Shown in pieces: positions 8,909 through 17,787 of a stretch of DNA of 64,000 nt. This stretch comes from CALKXV01 sp965228905 (GTDB lineage: Bacteria; Pseudomonadota; Alphaproteobacteria; Rhodobacterales; Rhodobacteraceae). Under the pieces are notes generated by a model, which had not been told where the DNA came from, made no database searches, and saw only the letters and a list, made by a program, of their open reading frames with translations. The stretch is from NCBI GenBank assembly GCA_965228905.1, contig CBDDII010000003.1, positions 1,302,001 through 1,366,000 of the forward strand. Direction: 5' to 3'. Each line of letters starts with the position of its first letter. Within the stretch, counting starts at the first letter, position 1. The position numbers and the translations under genes are program-made.

Positions 8909-9739
8909 ATGGAAAAACTTCAGGCAGCCCTGGCTCGTGCGCGGGAAAAACGGAACAACGACGGTCGCCCGGTGCGGTCGGATTATTCGCATTCCGCGCG
9001 AAGCAACCTGCGCGGTTCCAAGCGAGAAGCCGTGGATGCGCGTTGGGAAGAGATCCCGACGTTCGAGGCGCCTGAAAAGGCCTTGCACAAATCGCGTGTC
9101 TACGCAGGCGAAGCCACGCCGGAAGCCCAGCATTTCGACATCCTGCGTACCAAACTTCTTCTCGAGATGCGCCGCAACAACTGGACACGGATCGCCATAA
9201 CCTCGGCGACACCGGGGTGCGGCAAGACGACCATGGCCTGCAACCTGATTGCCGGTTTCGGGCGTCAGCCCGAGGATCGCGGCATCCTTTTCGATCTGGA
9301 TTTCCGTCGCCCCTCCGTGGCCAAGACCTTCGGCGCGGCACCCTCGGCAAGCCTCAAGGACGTCTTCCTAGAGGATGTCGAATTCAAGGATCAGGCGCTG
9401 CGCTTTCAGCCGAACACGGCGATCTCGGTGACGACGCGCCCGCATTCCGATCCGGCACAGATCATCCTCAGTTCGCAGACGGCCGAGGTGCTGGACCAGA
9501 TCCAGGCGGATTACACCCCCGACCTGATGCTGTTCGACATGCCGCCGATCCTTGTCTCGGACGAGACGCGCGGCTTTCTGAAACTGGTCGATGCCGTGCT
9601 GATCCTTGCCGCCGCCGAGAACACCACCGTGGCCCAGATCGACGAGGTAGAGCGCGAGGTTGCCCGCTACAGCAACGTTGCCGGGATCGTGCTGAACAAG
9701 GCGCGATTCATGAGCGCGGATTACGGATATGCCTACTGA
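8909..9739 (+). CDS. Bacterial tyrosine kinase, CpsD/CapB/Wzc C-terminal type
   Basis: 276 residues, a stand-alone BY-kinase that would autophosphorylate on tyrosine and cycle with the Wzz protein encoded just upstream to drive polysaccharide polymerisation or export. Seen: Walker A PGCGKTT (about 102-108), the Walker A' motif ILFDLDFRRPS (126-136) and Walker B LMLFDMPP (207-213). The protein ends in a minimal tyrosine tail, YGYAY (residues 272-276), which would be the autophosphorylation cluster. A basic, low-complexity N-terminal 60 residues precedes the nucleotide-binding fold. It closes the three-gene operon; the following 230 bp to the convergent ugd gene holds no recognisable gene. Confidence 0.92.
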   Translation: MEKLQAALARAREKRNNDGRPVRSDYSHSARSNLRGSKREAVDARWEEIPTFEAPEKALHKSRVYAGEATPEAQHFDILRTKLLLEMRRNNWTRIAITSATPGCGKTTMACNLIAGFGRQPEDRGILFDLDFRRPSVAKTFGAAPSASLKDVFLEDVEFKDQALRFQPNTAISVTTRPHSDPAQIILSSQTAEVLDQIQADYTPDLMLFDMPPILVSDETRGFLKLVDAVLILAAAENTTVAQIDEVEREVARYSNVAGIVLNKARFMSADYGYAY

Positions 9740-9972
9740 GCGGCGCGCAACGTTCGCTCACATCACCAATTGCTAAAGTTTCGGGCGCAAATTCCCGCCT
9801 GTTCGAACCTTGCCGGGGTCACTTTTCCTCGGCTCGTATCCCGAAAAGGTCCGGGGGCCAAAACCCCTACGCGTCCACATCGGCCAACGCCCCTGACAAG
9901 GGCAGTGACATCAGGATCAAACGGGGCGCAGCGGCGCCGCTGATCTTATCCAAAAGAAAAACCGCCCATCCT

Positions 9973-11298
9973 TTACGAGTCTTCGGGGAAGGGGCGACGC
10001 CCGACCGAGACATAGGCCTTGAACCCCGCTTCGGCGGCGTCCTCGGCGTTGTAGATATTGCGCAGGTCGGCCATATGCGCCGTCGCCATCCCGCCCGCGA
10101 TCCGCTCCAGATCGAGGGCGCGAAACTCGTTCCACTCCGTCAGGATGACCACAAGGTCAGCACCCGCCGCGGCCTCATAGGCGTCCGTTTCCCAGATCAC
10201 GTGCGGCAACAAGGCTTCGCCTTCGGATTTGCCCTGCGGGTCGACCGCGTGCACCTTGGCCCCGCCGCCCACAAGGGCGGGCACGATGGTCAGCGACGGT
10301 GCATCGCGCATGTCGTCGGTGTTCGGTTTGAAGGTCACGCCAAAGACGGCCACCTTCTTGCCGTTGAAACTGCCGTCACAGAGATCGCGCAGTTTCTCGA
10401 TCATCCGGTACTTCACAGCATCGTTTACCTGGATCACCGCCTCGGTGATCTTCATGGGCGAGGCATATTCCTGACCGATCCGCGCAAGAGCGCTGGTATC
10501 TTTCGGAAAACACGACCCGCCATAGCCGGGGCCCGCGTGGAGGAACTTGTTGCCGATCCGGCCATCCAGCCCCATGCCCTTGGCCACCTCGCGCACATCG
10601 GCGCCGGTCTTTTCGCAAAGGGCGGCGATTTCGTTGATGAAGGTGATCTTGGTCGCAAGAAAGGCGTTCGCGGCGTATTTGATCATCTCGGCCGATTCCA
10701 GATCGGTGGTGACAATCGGGAAATCGCGCAGGAACAGAGGGCGATAGATGTCTTCCATCACCTCCGCGGCACGGTCGGTTTCCACGCCGACGACCACGCG
10801 GTCGGGGCGCATGAAATCGTCGATCGCCGCACCTTCGCGCAGGAACTCGGGGTTCGAGGCGACGTCGAAGTCCATGTCGGGGTTCGCCGCACGGATCGTT
10901 TCGGCCACCTTGCGGTTCGTGCCCACGGGAACGGTCGATTTGGTGACGACAACGATGTAGTCCTTGGCGGAGCGCGCGATCTCTTCCGCGGCGGCCATCA
11001 CATAGGTCAGATCCGCGTGACCGTCGCCGCGTCGGGTGGGTGTGCCAACGGCGATGAACACCGCGTCGGCCCCCTCCAGCGCCTCGTCAAGATCAAGGGT
11101 GAAAGACAGGCGCCCTGCTTCCACATTCTTGGCCAAAAGCACGTCCAACCCCGGTTCGTAAATCGGGATCTCGCCCTTTTCCAACCGTTCGATTTTTGAG
11201 GCGTCCTTGTCCACGCAGACCACGTCATGGCCAAAGTCCGAAAGGCAAACGCCCGAGACAAGGCCCACATAGCCGGTTCCGATCATTGCGATACGCAT
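9973..11298 (-). CDS. ugd: UDP-glucose 6-dehydrogenase
   Basis: 441 residues, cytoplasmic; oxidises UDP-glucose twice with NAD to UDP-glucuronate. The Rossmann start MIGTGYVGLVSG and the catalytic Cys in GYGGSCFPKDTSA (C263) are intact, as are the conserved NAFLATKITFINE helix and the VFGVTFKPNTDD segment of the UDP-binding domain. It is the last gene of the minus-strand rml/uronate operon, 26 bp after the epimerase that would use its product, so together they supply UDP-glucuronate and UDP-galacturonate for the exopolysaccharide. Confidence 0.97.
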   Translation of the reverse strand: MRIAMIGTGYVGLVSGVCLSDFGHDVVCVDKDASKIERLEKGEIPIYEPGLDVLLAKNVEAGRLSFTLDLDEALEGADAVFIAVGTPTRRGDGHADLTYVMAAAEEIARSAKDYIVVVTKSTVPVGTNRKVAETIRAANPDMDFDVASNPEFLREGAAIDDFMRPDRVVVGVETDRAAEVMEDIYRPLFLRDFPIVTTDLESAEMIKYAANAFLATKITFINEIAALCEKTGADVREVAKGMGLDGRIGNKFLHAGPGYGGSCFPKDTSALARIGQEYASPMKITEAVIQVNDAVKYRMIEKLRDLCDGSFNGKKVAVFGVTFKPNTDDMRDAPSLTIVPALVGGGAKVHAVDPQGKSEGEALLPHVIWETDAYEAAAGADLVVILTEWNEFRALDLERIAGGMATAHMADLRNIYNAEDAAEAGFKAYVSVGRRPFPEDS

Positions 11299-11324
11299 GT
11301 TATTAACCCTTACACATCAATGTT

Positions 11325-12326
11325 TTATATCTTGTAGTAGTCGCGATACCACGACACGAAGTCTTCAACACCCCTTGCTACCGGGGTTCCGGGACGGGTA
11401 CCGGTCAACTGGTTCAACAGCGCGGTATCGGCCCAGGTGGCTGGAACGTCGCCGGGCTGCATCGGCATCATGTTTTTCTCTGCCTTGATCCCAAGCGAGG
11501 CTTCGATGGCCTCGATGAAATCCAGCAGTTGCACGGGTTCCGAATTGCCGATGTTCACCACGCGCCAGGGCGCAACCGGTGACAGGCTGTCATGCGGCAC
11601 GGGCGCGTCGCGCAGTGGCACCGCTCCGGCCAGATCGACAATCGCGCTGACCAGATCGTCGATATAGGTGAAATCCCGCTGCATCTTGCCGTGGTTGTAT
11701 ACGTCGATCTTTTCACCGGCCAGCATTGCCTTGGTGAACTTGAACAGCGCCATGTCGGGCCGCCCCCAGGGGCCGTAAACGGTAAAGAAACGGAACATGG
11801 TAACAGGCAGGTCGTAAAGATGCGCATAGGAATGCGCCATCGCTTCGGTGGCCTTTTTGGTTGCGGCATAAAACGACATCTGGCTGTCGGCCTTGTGCCG
11901 CTCGGAATAGGGCATCTCGGTGTTCGCCCCGTAAACCGACGAGGTCGAAGCAATCATGAGATGCGCTCCGGGATGGGCGCGCGCGGCCTCCAGCAACTCG
12001 AACGTCCCTTGGATGTTGGCCGAAACATAGGAACGCGGTGCGTCGATGGAATAGCGCACGCCTGCCTGCGCGGCGAGGTGGATCACCAAGTCGGGATTGT
12101 AGGTCTCGAAGAGTTTCAGGAAGACACCTTCGCCCTCAACGCGGTCTTCGACTTCCACGTAATTTTCATGCCGCGCCAACCGCGCCGCCCGGTCGCGTTT
12201 CAAACGCGGATCGTAATATTCGGTGAAGGCATCCAGCCCGACCACGCGCCAGCCCTCGGCCAGATAACGCTCTGCCGTGTGATAGCCGATGAACCCGGCC
12301 GAACCTGTGACAAGAACCGTCTTCAA
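11325..12326 (-). CDS. UDP-glucuronate 4-epimerase (NAD-dependent SDR)
   Basis: 333 residues, extended SDR fold with GSAGFIG (residues 8-14) for NAD and the catalytic YxxxK as YAATKK (Y153, K157). The flanking stretch SVYGANTEMPYSE and the block FRFFTVYGPWGRPDMA are characteristic of UDP-glucuronate epimerases (LspL/Cap1J type), which interconvert UDP-glucuronate and UDP-galacturonate. The start is TTG at 12326, overlapping the stop of rmlA as TTGA; MKTVLVTG is the natural N-terminus of the family, so this rare start is well supported. Its neighbour ugd makes the substrate. Confidence 0.9.
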   Translation of the reverse strand: MKTVLVTGSAGFIGYHTAERYLAEGWRVVGLDAFTEYYDPRLKRDRAARLARHENYVEVEDRVEGEGVFLKLFETYNPDLVIHLAAQAGVRYSIDAPRSYVSANIQGTFELLEAARAHPGAHLMIASTSSVYGANTEMPYSERHKADSQMSFYAATKKATEAMAHSYAHLYDLPVTMFRFFTVYGPWGRPDMALFKFTKAMLAGEKIDVYNHGKMQRDFTYIDDLVSAIVDLAGAVPLRDAPVPHDSLSPVAPWRVVNIGNSEPVQLLDFIEAIEASLGIKAEKNMMPMQPGDVPATWADTALLNQLTGTRPGTPVARGVEDFVSWYRDYYKI

Positions 12327-13198
12327 GCGTCACCCGCGATCTGTTTCAGGTAGGCGCCATAGGCGTTCTTGCCCAAAGGCTCGGCGGCACGCAAAAGATC
12401 TTCCTTGGTGATCCAGCCGTTTTCAAAGGCGATCTCCTCGGGCGAACCCGATTGCAGCCCTTGCCGCGATGTCAGCGTGCGTACGAAGTTCCCAGCATCC
12501 AGAAGCGACCCATGCGTGCCGGTGTCCAGCCAGGCATAGCCGCGCCCCATCCGTTCGACGCTGAGGCTGCCGTCTTTCAGGTATAGCTCCAAAAGATCGG
12601 TGATCTCCAACTCGCCGCGCGGCGAAGGTTTCACCTCTGCTGCCCGATCCGAGGCGGTGCCATCCAGAAAATAAAGCCCGGTCACGGCATAGTTCGACGG
12701 CGGCTTCGCGGGTTTCTCGATGATCTGGGACACCTTGTCGCCTTCGTAAGCCAGCACGCCATAGCGTTCCGGATCCGCCACGCGATAGCCAAACACCGTA
12801 CCGCCATTTTCCACCGTATCGGCGCGTTCCAGCATCTTGGGCAAACCGTGGCCGAAAAAGATGTTGTCGCCCAGAACCATGGCCGAAGGTGCGCCGTTCA
12901 GGAAATCCTTGGCCAGAAGATAGGCTTGGGCCAGTCCATCCGGCGAAGGCTGGACGATCCAGGTCAGCGAAAGGCCCCATTGCGAACCATCGCCCAAGAG
13001 CCGCTGAAACTGCGCCTGGTCGTCTGGCGTGGTGATGACCGCAATCTCGCGAATGCCCGACAGCATCAGCACCGAAAGCGGGTAATAGATCATCGGCTTG
13101 TCGTAGATCGGCAAAAGCTGTTTCGACACGGCCATCGTGATCGGATAAAGCCGCGTGCCGGATCCGCCGGCCAGGATGATGCCCTTGCGCTTGGTCAT
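12323..13198 (-). CDS. rmlA: Glucose-1-phosphate thymidylyltransferase
   Basis: 291 residues. The nucleotidyltransferase signature GGSGTRLYPIT lies at residues 11-21, and the conserved VLGDNIFFGHG and the YAWLDTGTH motif typical of RmlA follow. It makes dTDP-glucose from dTTP and glucose-1-phosphate, the first step to dTDP-L-rhamnose; the other three rml genes are in the same operon. Both ends overlap neighbours by four bases (with the methyltransferase upstream and the epimerase downstream), so translation is coupled. Confidence 0.97.
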   Translation of the reverse strand: MTKRKGIILAGGSGTRLYPITMAVSKQLLPIYDKPMIYYPLSVLMLSGIREIAVITTPDDQAQFQRLLGDGSQWGLSLTWIVQPSPDGLAQAYLLAKDFLNGAPSAMVLGDNIFFGHGLPKMLERADTVENGGTVFGYRVADPERYGVLAYEGDKVSQIIEKPAKPPSNYAVTGLYFLDGTASDRAAEVKPSPRGELEITDLLELYLKDGSLSVERMGRGYAWLDTGTHGSLLDAGNFVRTLTSRQGLQSGSPEEIAFENGWITKEDLLRAAEPLGKNAYGAYLKQIAGDA

Positions 13199-14031
13199 CG
13201 TTTCTCTGCTCCTTCCGGGTGTTTGACCCCGGATGTCTCAAATGCCTTCAACTTCTCTTCAAGCGCCTCAATACGGCGATTGAGTGTCGCGACGATGGCC
13301 CCGTCATGAAGCATGCCGGTTGGCAGTGTTGCGGCTGCGCCATTCGTGGCCACGGCAATAATATAACGCCGCTGCGTCGTGTCGTCTTGCCCGTAGTCAA
13401 GAAACCCGGTGCGCTTCCAACTTTGCTGCTCCTCGCCCGGACCGGACAGAACCGAACCATGCAGATAGCCTTGCCGGTATCGCGTAACGGTCTCGAAGTG
13501 GGGGGCAAGCAGGGAAAGGAAGGTGGCTTCGTCCAGTTCCTTGGCATGAAAGGGGTTGGGAAGGTCGGGCGGCGAAAGCGCGGCGTCGGGGGTGGAGATG
13601 ACAAGCACGCCCTGGGGCGCAAGGACGCGGGCCAATTCGGCAACAAAGCCTTCGTGCTCCGCGATATGTTCGATGGTTTCGAAGGATACGACCACATCGA
13701 AGGCGTTTTCCTCGAAGGGCAGGGTGGTTCGCGCATCGGCGATGACAAAGGAAAGTCCCTCGGCCCCATAGACACGCGCGGCCCGCGCAATGATACCGGC
13801 GTCGATGTCTGCCCCCGTGACCTCAGCCGCGCCTTCGCGTTTCAATAGCGCCGCACCATAGCCTTCGCCGCAGGAAATATCCAGAACGCGCTTGCCGCGC
13901 ACCAGCTCCAACACGCTGAAATAACGGTGTAAATGGGCGGCGAGTATCTGTGTCGTCACCCAGGGCGTGCAGCGCTCGCCGTCAAACTCGATCTTTTCGC
14001 TCGGGCGGGCGAGCGAGACGGTACGGCTCAC
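13195..14031 (-). CDS. Class I SAM-dependent methyltransferase in the rml operon
   Basis: 278 residues. SAM motif I is VLDISCGEGYG (about residues 49-59), followed by the acidic GADID strand and motif FDVVVSFETIEHI, which is typical of methyltransferase type 11/12 domains. The C-terminus carries a short coiled coil (LNRRIEALEEKLKAF). I place the start at the GTG at 14031, which overlaps the rmlD stop as GTGA with GGAG 8 nt upstream; a longer frame to 14187 would run deep into rmlD. Sitting between rmlD and rmlA, it probably methylates a sugar nucleotide or a glycan end; the acceptor is not known. Confidence 0.85.
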   Translation of the reverse strand: MSRTVSLARPSEKIEFDGERCTPWVTTQILAAHLHRYFSVLELVRGKRVLDISCGEGYGAALLKREGAAEVTGADIDAGIIARAARVYGAEGLSFVIADARTTLPFEENAFDVVVSFETIEHIAEHEGFVAELARVLAPQGVLVISTPDAALSPPDLPNPFHAKELDEATFLSLLAPHFETVTRYRQGYLHGSVLSGPGEEQQSWKRTGFLDYGQDDTTQRRYIIAVATNGAAATLPTGMLHDGAIVATLNRRIEALEEKLKAFETSGVKHPEGAEKR

Positions 14032-14882
14032 GCGTTCAACTCCGCCAGAACCTCGGCCAGTCCCTTTTGCCAGTCCGGGCGGGGAATGCCGAAAGCGCCT
14101 TCCAGTGCGGTGCAATCCATCCGCGAATTCAGCGGTCGTTTGGCCGGGGTGGGATAGTCCGACGTTGGAATGTCGGTGACGGCACAACTCAACCCCGATT
14201 GCGCGAAAATCTCCCGCGTGAAATCGGCCCAGGACACATCAGGCGCACCCGAGAAATGATGCGTCCCCCCCTCGGCACCCGCCGCAAGGCTCTGCGCGAT
14301 GTTCAAACAGGCATCGGCAATATCCGCCGCCGGGGTCGGCCCGCCAATCTGATCGGCGACAATGGTCAGCGCATCCCGATCCGCCCCGAGCCGCAGCATC
14401 GTCTTGACGAAGTTGTTCCCGTGGGCGCTGAACACCCAGGACGTCCGCAGGGTGACATGACGCACGCCGCTTTCCAAAAGCGCCTCTTCGCCCAACAGCT
14501 TGCTTGTCCCGTAAGCGCCAAGCGGGCCTGTCGCATCGTTCGGTTTCCAGGGCGTGTCGCCATCGCCGGGAAAGACGTAATCGGTCGAGATATGGACCAG
14601 CGGGATGGACTTTTCGGCACAGGCGCTGCCAAGGGCGGCCACGGATGTGCCGTTGACCGTTTCGGCCAGCGCGCTTTCCTCTTCCGCCTTGTCGACCGCC
14701 GTATAGGCCACCGCGTTGATCACCGCATCCGCCACAAGGGCGCGGGCGAGTTCAAGCACTTGATCCGGCTTGGAAAAGTCCGCGCGGTCCCGCCCGATCA
14801 CCTCAAGCGTCACTCCTTCGGGGCAACGGCGCTGCACCTCACGCGCAACCTGTCCGGTCTTGCCAAAAAGCGCGATTTTCAT
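14028..14882 (-). CDS. rmlD: dTDP-4-dehydrorhamnose reductase
   Basis: 284 residues, extended SDR. The N-terminal GKTGQVA nucleotide loop (8-14) and the block VINAVAYTAVDKAEEE are characteristic of RmlD, as is STDYVFPGDG. The catalytic Tyr-x3-Lys is in YGTSKLLGE. It performs the last step of dTDP-L-rhamnose synthesis with NAD(P)H. It overlaps the membrane-protein gene upstream by ATGA and the methyltransferase downstream by GTGA. Confidence 0.96.
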   Translation of the reverse strand: MKIALFGKTGQVAREVQRRCPEGVTLEVIGRDRADFSKPDQVLELARALVADAVINAVAYTAVDKAEEESALAETVNGTSVAALGSACAEKSIPLVHISTDYVFPGDGDTPWKPNDATGPLGAYGTSKLLGEEALLESGVRHVTLRTSWVFSAHGNNFVKTMLRLGADRDALTIVADQIGGPTPAADIADACLNIAQSLAAGAEGGTHHFSGAPDVSWADFTREIFAQSGLSCAVTDIPTSDYPTPAKRPLNSRMDCTALEGAFGIPRPDWQKGLAEVLAELNA

Positions 14883-15346
14883 GACCGTCTCTCCCGGATC
14901 AGGAACAGCAAGGCCGTGGCCCAGACCAAGACTTCGAAAAGAAAGGTCCAGTGCAGAATGAAGTTCAGTGTCCAGTGTCCGCGCAGGGCGGGGACTTCGA
15001 AAAAGTGGAACAGATGATCGGAAAACGGCATCGCCCAGGCGATCCCGCCCACTATCGTGTCAAGGAACAGGTGCAGCGCGATCACCCCGAAGAAAACCGC
15101 AAACAGACCGGCTTTCCCGGCGCGTTTCGCAAAGGGCCAGGTCATCAAAGCAATGACGGCCCAGAAGAAGGGGACATGCACCCAGTACTTGTGGTGATGG
15201 AACGCCCTCTCATCAATGAGATAGAACCAGATCAAGTCGATGTCGGGCAGAATCGCGGCGACCAGGGCCACTGGCAAGGCCCACGTCAAACGGGGTGAAA
15301 AGGCCCGCGCGGCCACATAGCCCGAAGGAAGATGCGCCGTCAGCAT
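14879..15346 (-). CDS. Membrane protein, YdjM/DUF457-like metal-dependent hydrolase family
   Basis: 155 residues with four hydrophobic segments (about 20-38, 55-72, 78-98, 125-145). Conserved-looking polar residues are AHLPSGY at the N-terminus, LPDIDL, HHHKYW and HLFLDT, a His/Asp pattern like the YdjM/DUF457 membrane-bound putative metal hydrolases. The start at 15346 overlaps the rmlB stop by one base (TGATG), while a longer frame to 15418 would lie inside rmlB. It is odd to find this family inside an rml operon; a link to lipid-linked glycan handling is a guess. Biochemical function of the family is essentially unknown. Confidence 0.75.
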   Translation of the reverse strand: MLTAHLPSGYVAARAFSPRLTWALPVALVAAILPDIDLIWFYLIDERAFHHHKYWVHVPFFWAVIALMTWPFAKRAGKAGLFAVFFGVIALHLFLDTIVGGIAWAMPFSDHLFHFFEVPALRGHWTLNFILHWTFLFEVLVWATALLFLIRERRS

Positions 15347-16377
15347 CACCCGGTTCCCCGCCGCTCCATCGCCACGTCCAGAAGCGGACGCCACCAGTCC
15401 TCGTTCGCCAGGTACCAATCCACGGTCTTGGCCAGCCCTTCTTCCCAGGTGACCGAAGGCCGCCAGCCCAACTCACTGCGAATCCTTGTGGGATCAATGG
15501 CATAGCGCTTGTCGTGGCCCGGCCGGTCGGTGACGAAGGTGATCAGCCGATCATGCGGCGCTCCATCCGGTCGGCGGTCGTCCAGGAGGGCGCAGATCTT
15601 GCGCACCAGGTCGATGTTGGCCACCTCGTTCTCGCCACCGATGTTATAGCTGCGGCCCAACTCGCCTTTTTCCAGAACCAGCAACAGCGCGTCGGCGTGG
15701 TCTTCGACATAAAGCCAGTCGCGCACATTGTCGCCCGCACCGTAAACCGGAATGGATTTGCCATGGATCGCGTTCAGGATCACCACTGGGATCAGCTTTT
15801 CGGGAAAGTGATAGGGGCCGTAGTTGTTGGAACAATTGGTCAGCACAACCGGCAGGCCGTAGGTTTCATGCCAGGCGCGGACAAGGTGATCGCTTGAGGC
15901 TTTCGACGCCGAATAGGGGCTGCGCGGATCATAGGGCGTGTCTTCGGTGAACATGCCTGTTGCCCCGAGCGAGCCGAAAACTTCGTCCGTCGAGATGTGA
16001 TGAAAGCGAAAATCCTCGGGCCGACCCTTGCCTTCCCAATAGGCACGGGCGGCTTCCAGAAGGGTATAGGTGCCGGTGATATTGGTGTGAATGAAATCGG
16101 CAGGCCCGTCGATCGATCGATCCACGTGGCTTTCGGCGGCTAGGTGCATCACCGCGTCGGGCTGATGTTTTGCAAAGGCGTCATCCAGATCGGCACGCTC
16201 GGTAATCGACACCTGTTCAAAGGCATAGCCGGGGGCGTTCGACACGGGCGCGACATTGGCAAGGTTCGCCGCATAGGTCAGGCAATCGAGGTTGACGATT
16301 TCATGGCCTGCGCGGATCGCCTGCCGGACCACGGCCGAACCGATGAAACCGGCACCGCCGGTCACGAGGATCTTCAT
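15346..16377 (-). CDS. rmlB: dTDP-glucose 4,6-dehydratase
   Basis: 343 residues, extended SDR with GGAGFIG at the N-terminus, the active-site YSASKASSDHL (Tyr-x3-Lys) and the diagnostic HISTDEVFGSLG and NCSNNYGPYHFPEKLIP blocks. It converts dTDP-glucose to the 4-keto-6-deoxy intermediate. The start at 16377 (MKILVTGG) overlaps the rmlC stop by ATGA; a start at 16389 would only add four residues inside rmlC. Second gene of the eight-gene operon. Confidence 0.97.
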   Translation of the reverse strand: MKILVTGGAGFIGSAVVRQAIRAGHEIVNLDCLTYAANLANVAPVSNAPGYAFEQVSITERADLDDAFAKHQPDAVMHLAAESHVDRSIDGPADFIHTNITGTYTLLEAARAYWEGKGRPEDFRFHHISTDEVFGSLGATGMFTEDTPYDPRSPYSASKASSDHLVRAWHETYGLPVVLTNCSNNYGPYHFPEKLIPVVILNAIHGKSIPVYGAGDNVRDWLYVEDHADALLLVLEKGELGRSYNIGGENEVANIDLVRKICALLDDRRPDGAPHDRLITFVTDRPGHDKRYAIDPTRIRSELGWRPSVTWEEGLAKTVDWYLANEDWWRPLLDVAMERRGTG

Positions 16378-16931
16378 GCCGCGCTCCATTCAAAGGGGCT
16401 GTCGAAATCGGCAAGGGCCGGTGCGGCGGCATCTTTTTCCGAGAGTTTCGGCGCACCATCCAACCCCCAGTCCACACCGCAGGAATCCCAGGCCACCGCG
16501 CCGTCGCTGTCCTTGTCGTAGTAATTCGTCACCTTGTAGGTGATTTCGGTATCCGGTGCGCGCGTGACAAACCCGTGCAGGCAGCCCTCGGGCACCATCA
16601 GTTGCAATCCGTTTTCAAAGGTCAGTTCGATCCCGAACCATTTGCCATAAGCTGGCGAGCCCTTTCTGACATCGACCACCACGTCGAACAGGCAGCCCCG
16701 CCCGCAGCGCACCAGCTTTGCCTGCCCGAAGGGCGGCGCCTGATAATGCAGGCCGCGCAAAGTGCCGACATCAGAGGAAAGCGAATGATTGTCCTGTACG
16801 AAATCGTAATGCAGCCCGGCATCCGCCATGCGCTGTTTGTTCCAGGATTCCGAGAAAAATCCCCGCGCATCGCCAAATCGGGCAGGTTCCAGGATCACCA
16901 CATCCGGAATCTCGGTCTTGGTTATCTTCAT
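16374..16931 (-). CDS. rmlC: dTDP-4-dehydrorhamnose 3,5-epimerase
   Basis: 185 residues, cupin fold. RmlC hallmarks: DARGFFSESWN near the N-terminus, the catalytic His in TLRGLHYQ, the RCGRGCLFDVVVDVR strand pair, and PEGCLHGF. It epimerises C3 and C5 of the 4-keto intermediate. First gene of the minus-strand operon, so its promoter should be in 16932-17130. The start at 16931 (MKITKTEIPDV) is where the family begins; a longer frame to 16976 is less likely. Confidence 0.96.
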   Translation of the reverse strand: MKITKTEIPDVVILEPARFGDARGFFSESWNKQRMADAGLHYDFVQDNHSLSSDVGTLRGLHYQAPPFGQAKLVRCGRGCLFDVVVDVRKGSPAYGKWFGIELTFENGLQLMVPEGCLHGFVTRAPDTEITYKVTNYYDKDSDGAVAWDSCGVDWGLDGAPKLSEKDAAAPALADFDSPFEWSAA

Positions 16932-17130
16932 GGATAAGGCTTTACCTTTTATTTCCAAGCACAAACGCACCCTCACCCCGCCGGGGTCCTAGCAGGTTTC
17001 TGCAGGTGCGTCATCACGTCTTTGCCAAGCGGTTTTCGGGTCGTGTCGGATGGGAAACAGCCTTCGCGGCGATGAAATCCCCTTGATCCGGCAGCCTCCC
17101 ACGGCAAACACTGTCGAAAAGGAGAGTGAC

Positions 17131-17787
17131 TTGCCGACAGACGAAAGAGCCTTGCGGCGCGAGATCATCGAACAGGCTCGGGCCATGAATGAAAACGGTC
17201 TCAATCACGGGGTGTCGGGCAATATCTCGGCGCGTGCGAACGATGCCATGCTGATCACGCCGTCGGGGACGGATTACGACACGATGACGCCCGAGATGAT
17301 CGCGAAGGTCGATCTTTCCGATCCGGCGGGGGCATGGGTAGGGCCGCTGAAGCCTTCCAGCGAGTGGCGGTTTCACCATGCGGTCTATCGCCAGAGGGAG
17401 GAGGCGCAGGCCGTCGTTCACGCCCATCCGATTTACTGCACGGCATTGGCGATGGCGCGAAAGCCGATCCCGCAGGCGCACTATATGGTCGCGATATTCG
17501 GCGGTTTCGATGTGCGATGCGCGGAGTACGCCACTTTTGGGACAAAGGCGCTTTCCGATGCGGTGATGACCGCCCTGGATGGCCGCATGGCCTGCCTGAT
17601 GGCCAACCACGGGATGCTGGCCCTTGGTGAAACGCTGGACAAGGCGATGTGGCGGGCGGTGGAACTGGAGGTTCTGGCACAGCAATATTGCGTGTCATTG
17701 CAGATCGGCGGGCCGGTGATGCTCAGCGACGACGAGATGGCGGAGGCCATGGCGCAGATCAAGGGATACGGGAAGGCCGGGCGATGA
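17131..17787 (+). CDS. Class II aldolase, L-fuculose-1-phosphate aldolase type
   Basis: 218 residues with a TTG start at 17131, supported by AAAAGGAG 6 nt upstream and by the family length. The catalytic Glu in SSEWRFHH (E78) and the three zinc-binding histidines (H97 and H99 in VVHAHP, H160 in ANHGM) are all present. Each is offset by exactly five residues from the E. coli FucA positions I recall (E73, H92, H94, H155). GVSGNIS is the phosphate loop. It would cleave a ketose-1-phosphate to dihydroxyacetone phosphate and an aldehyde. The SDR gene follows with ATGA overlap; the true sugar is unknown. Confidence 0.88.
   Translation: MPTDERALRREIIEQARAMNENGLNHGVSGNISARANDAMLITPSGTDYDTMTPEMIAKVDLSDPAGAWVGPLKPSSEWRFHHAVYRQREEAQAVVHAHPIYCTALAMARKPIPQAHYMVAIFGGFDVRCAEYATFGTKALSDAVMTALDGRMACLMANHGMLALGETLDKAMWRAVELEVLAQQYCVSLQIGGPVMLSDDEMAEAMAQIKGYGKAGR

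Noticed and set aside
9933..9944. Palindrome AGCGGCGCCGCT downstream of the tyrosine kinase gene
   Set aside because: A GC-rich perfect palindrome expected by chance in high-GC DNA; no loop for a hairpin and no T-run.
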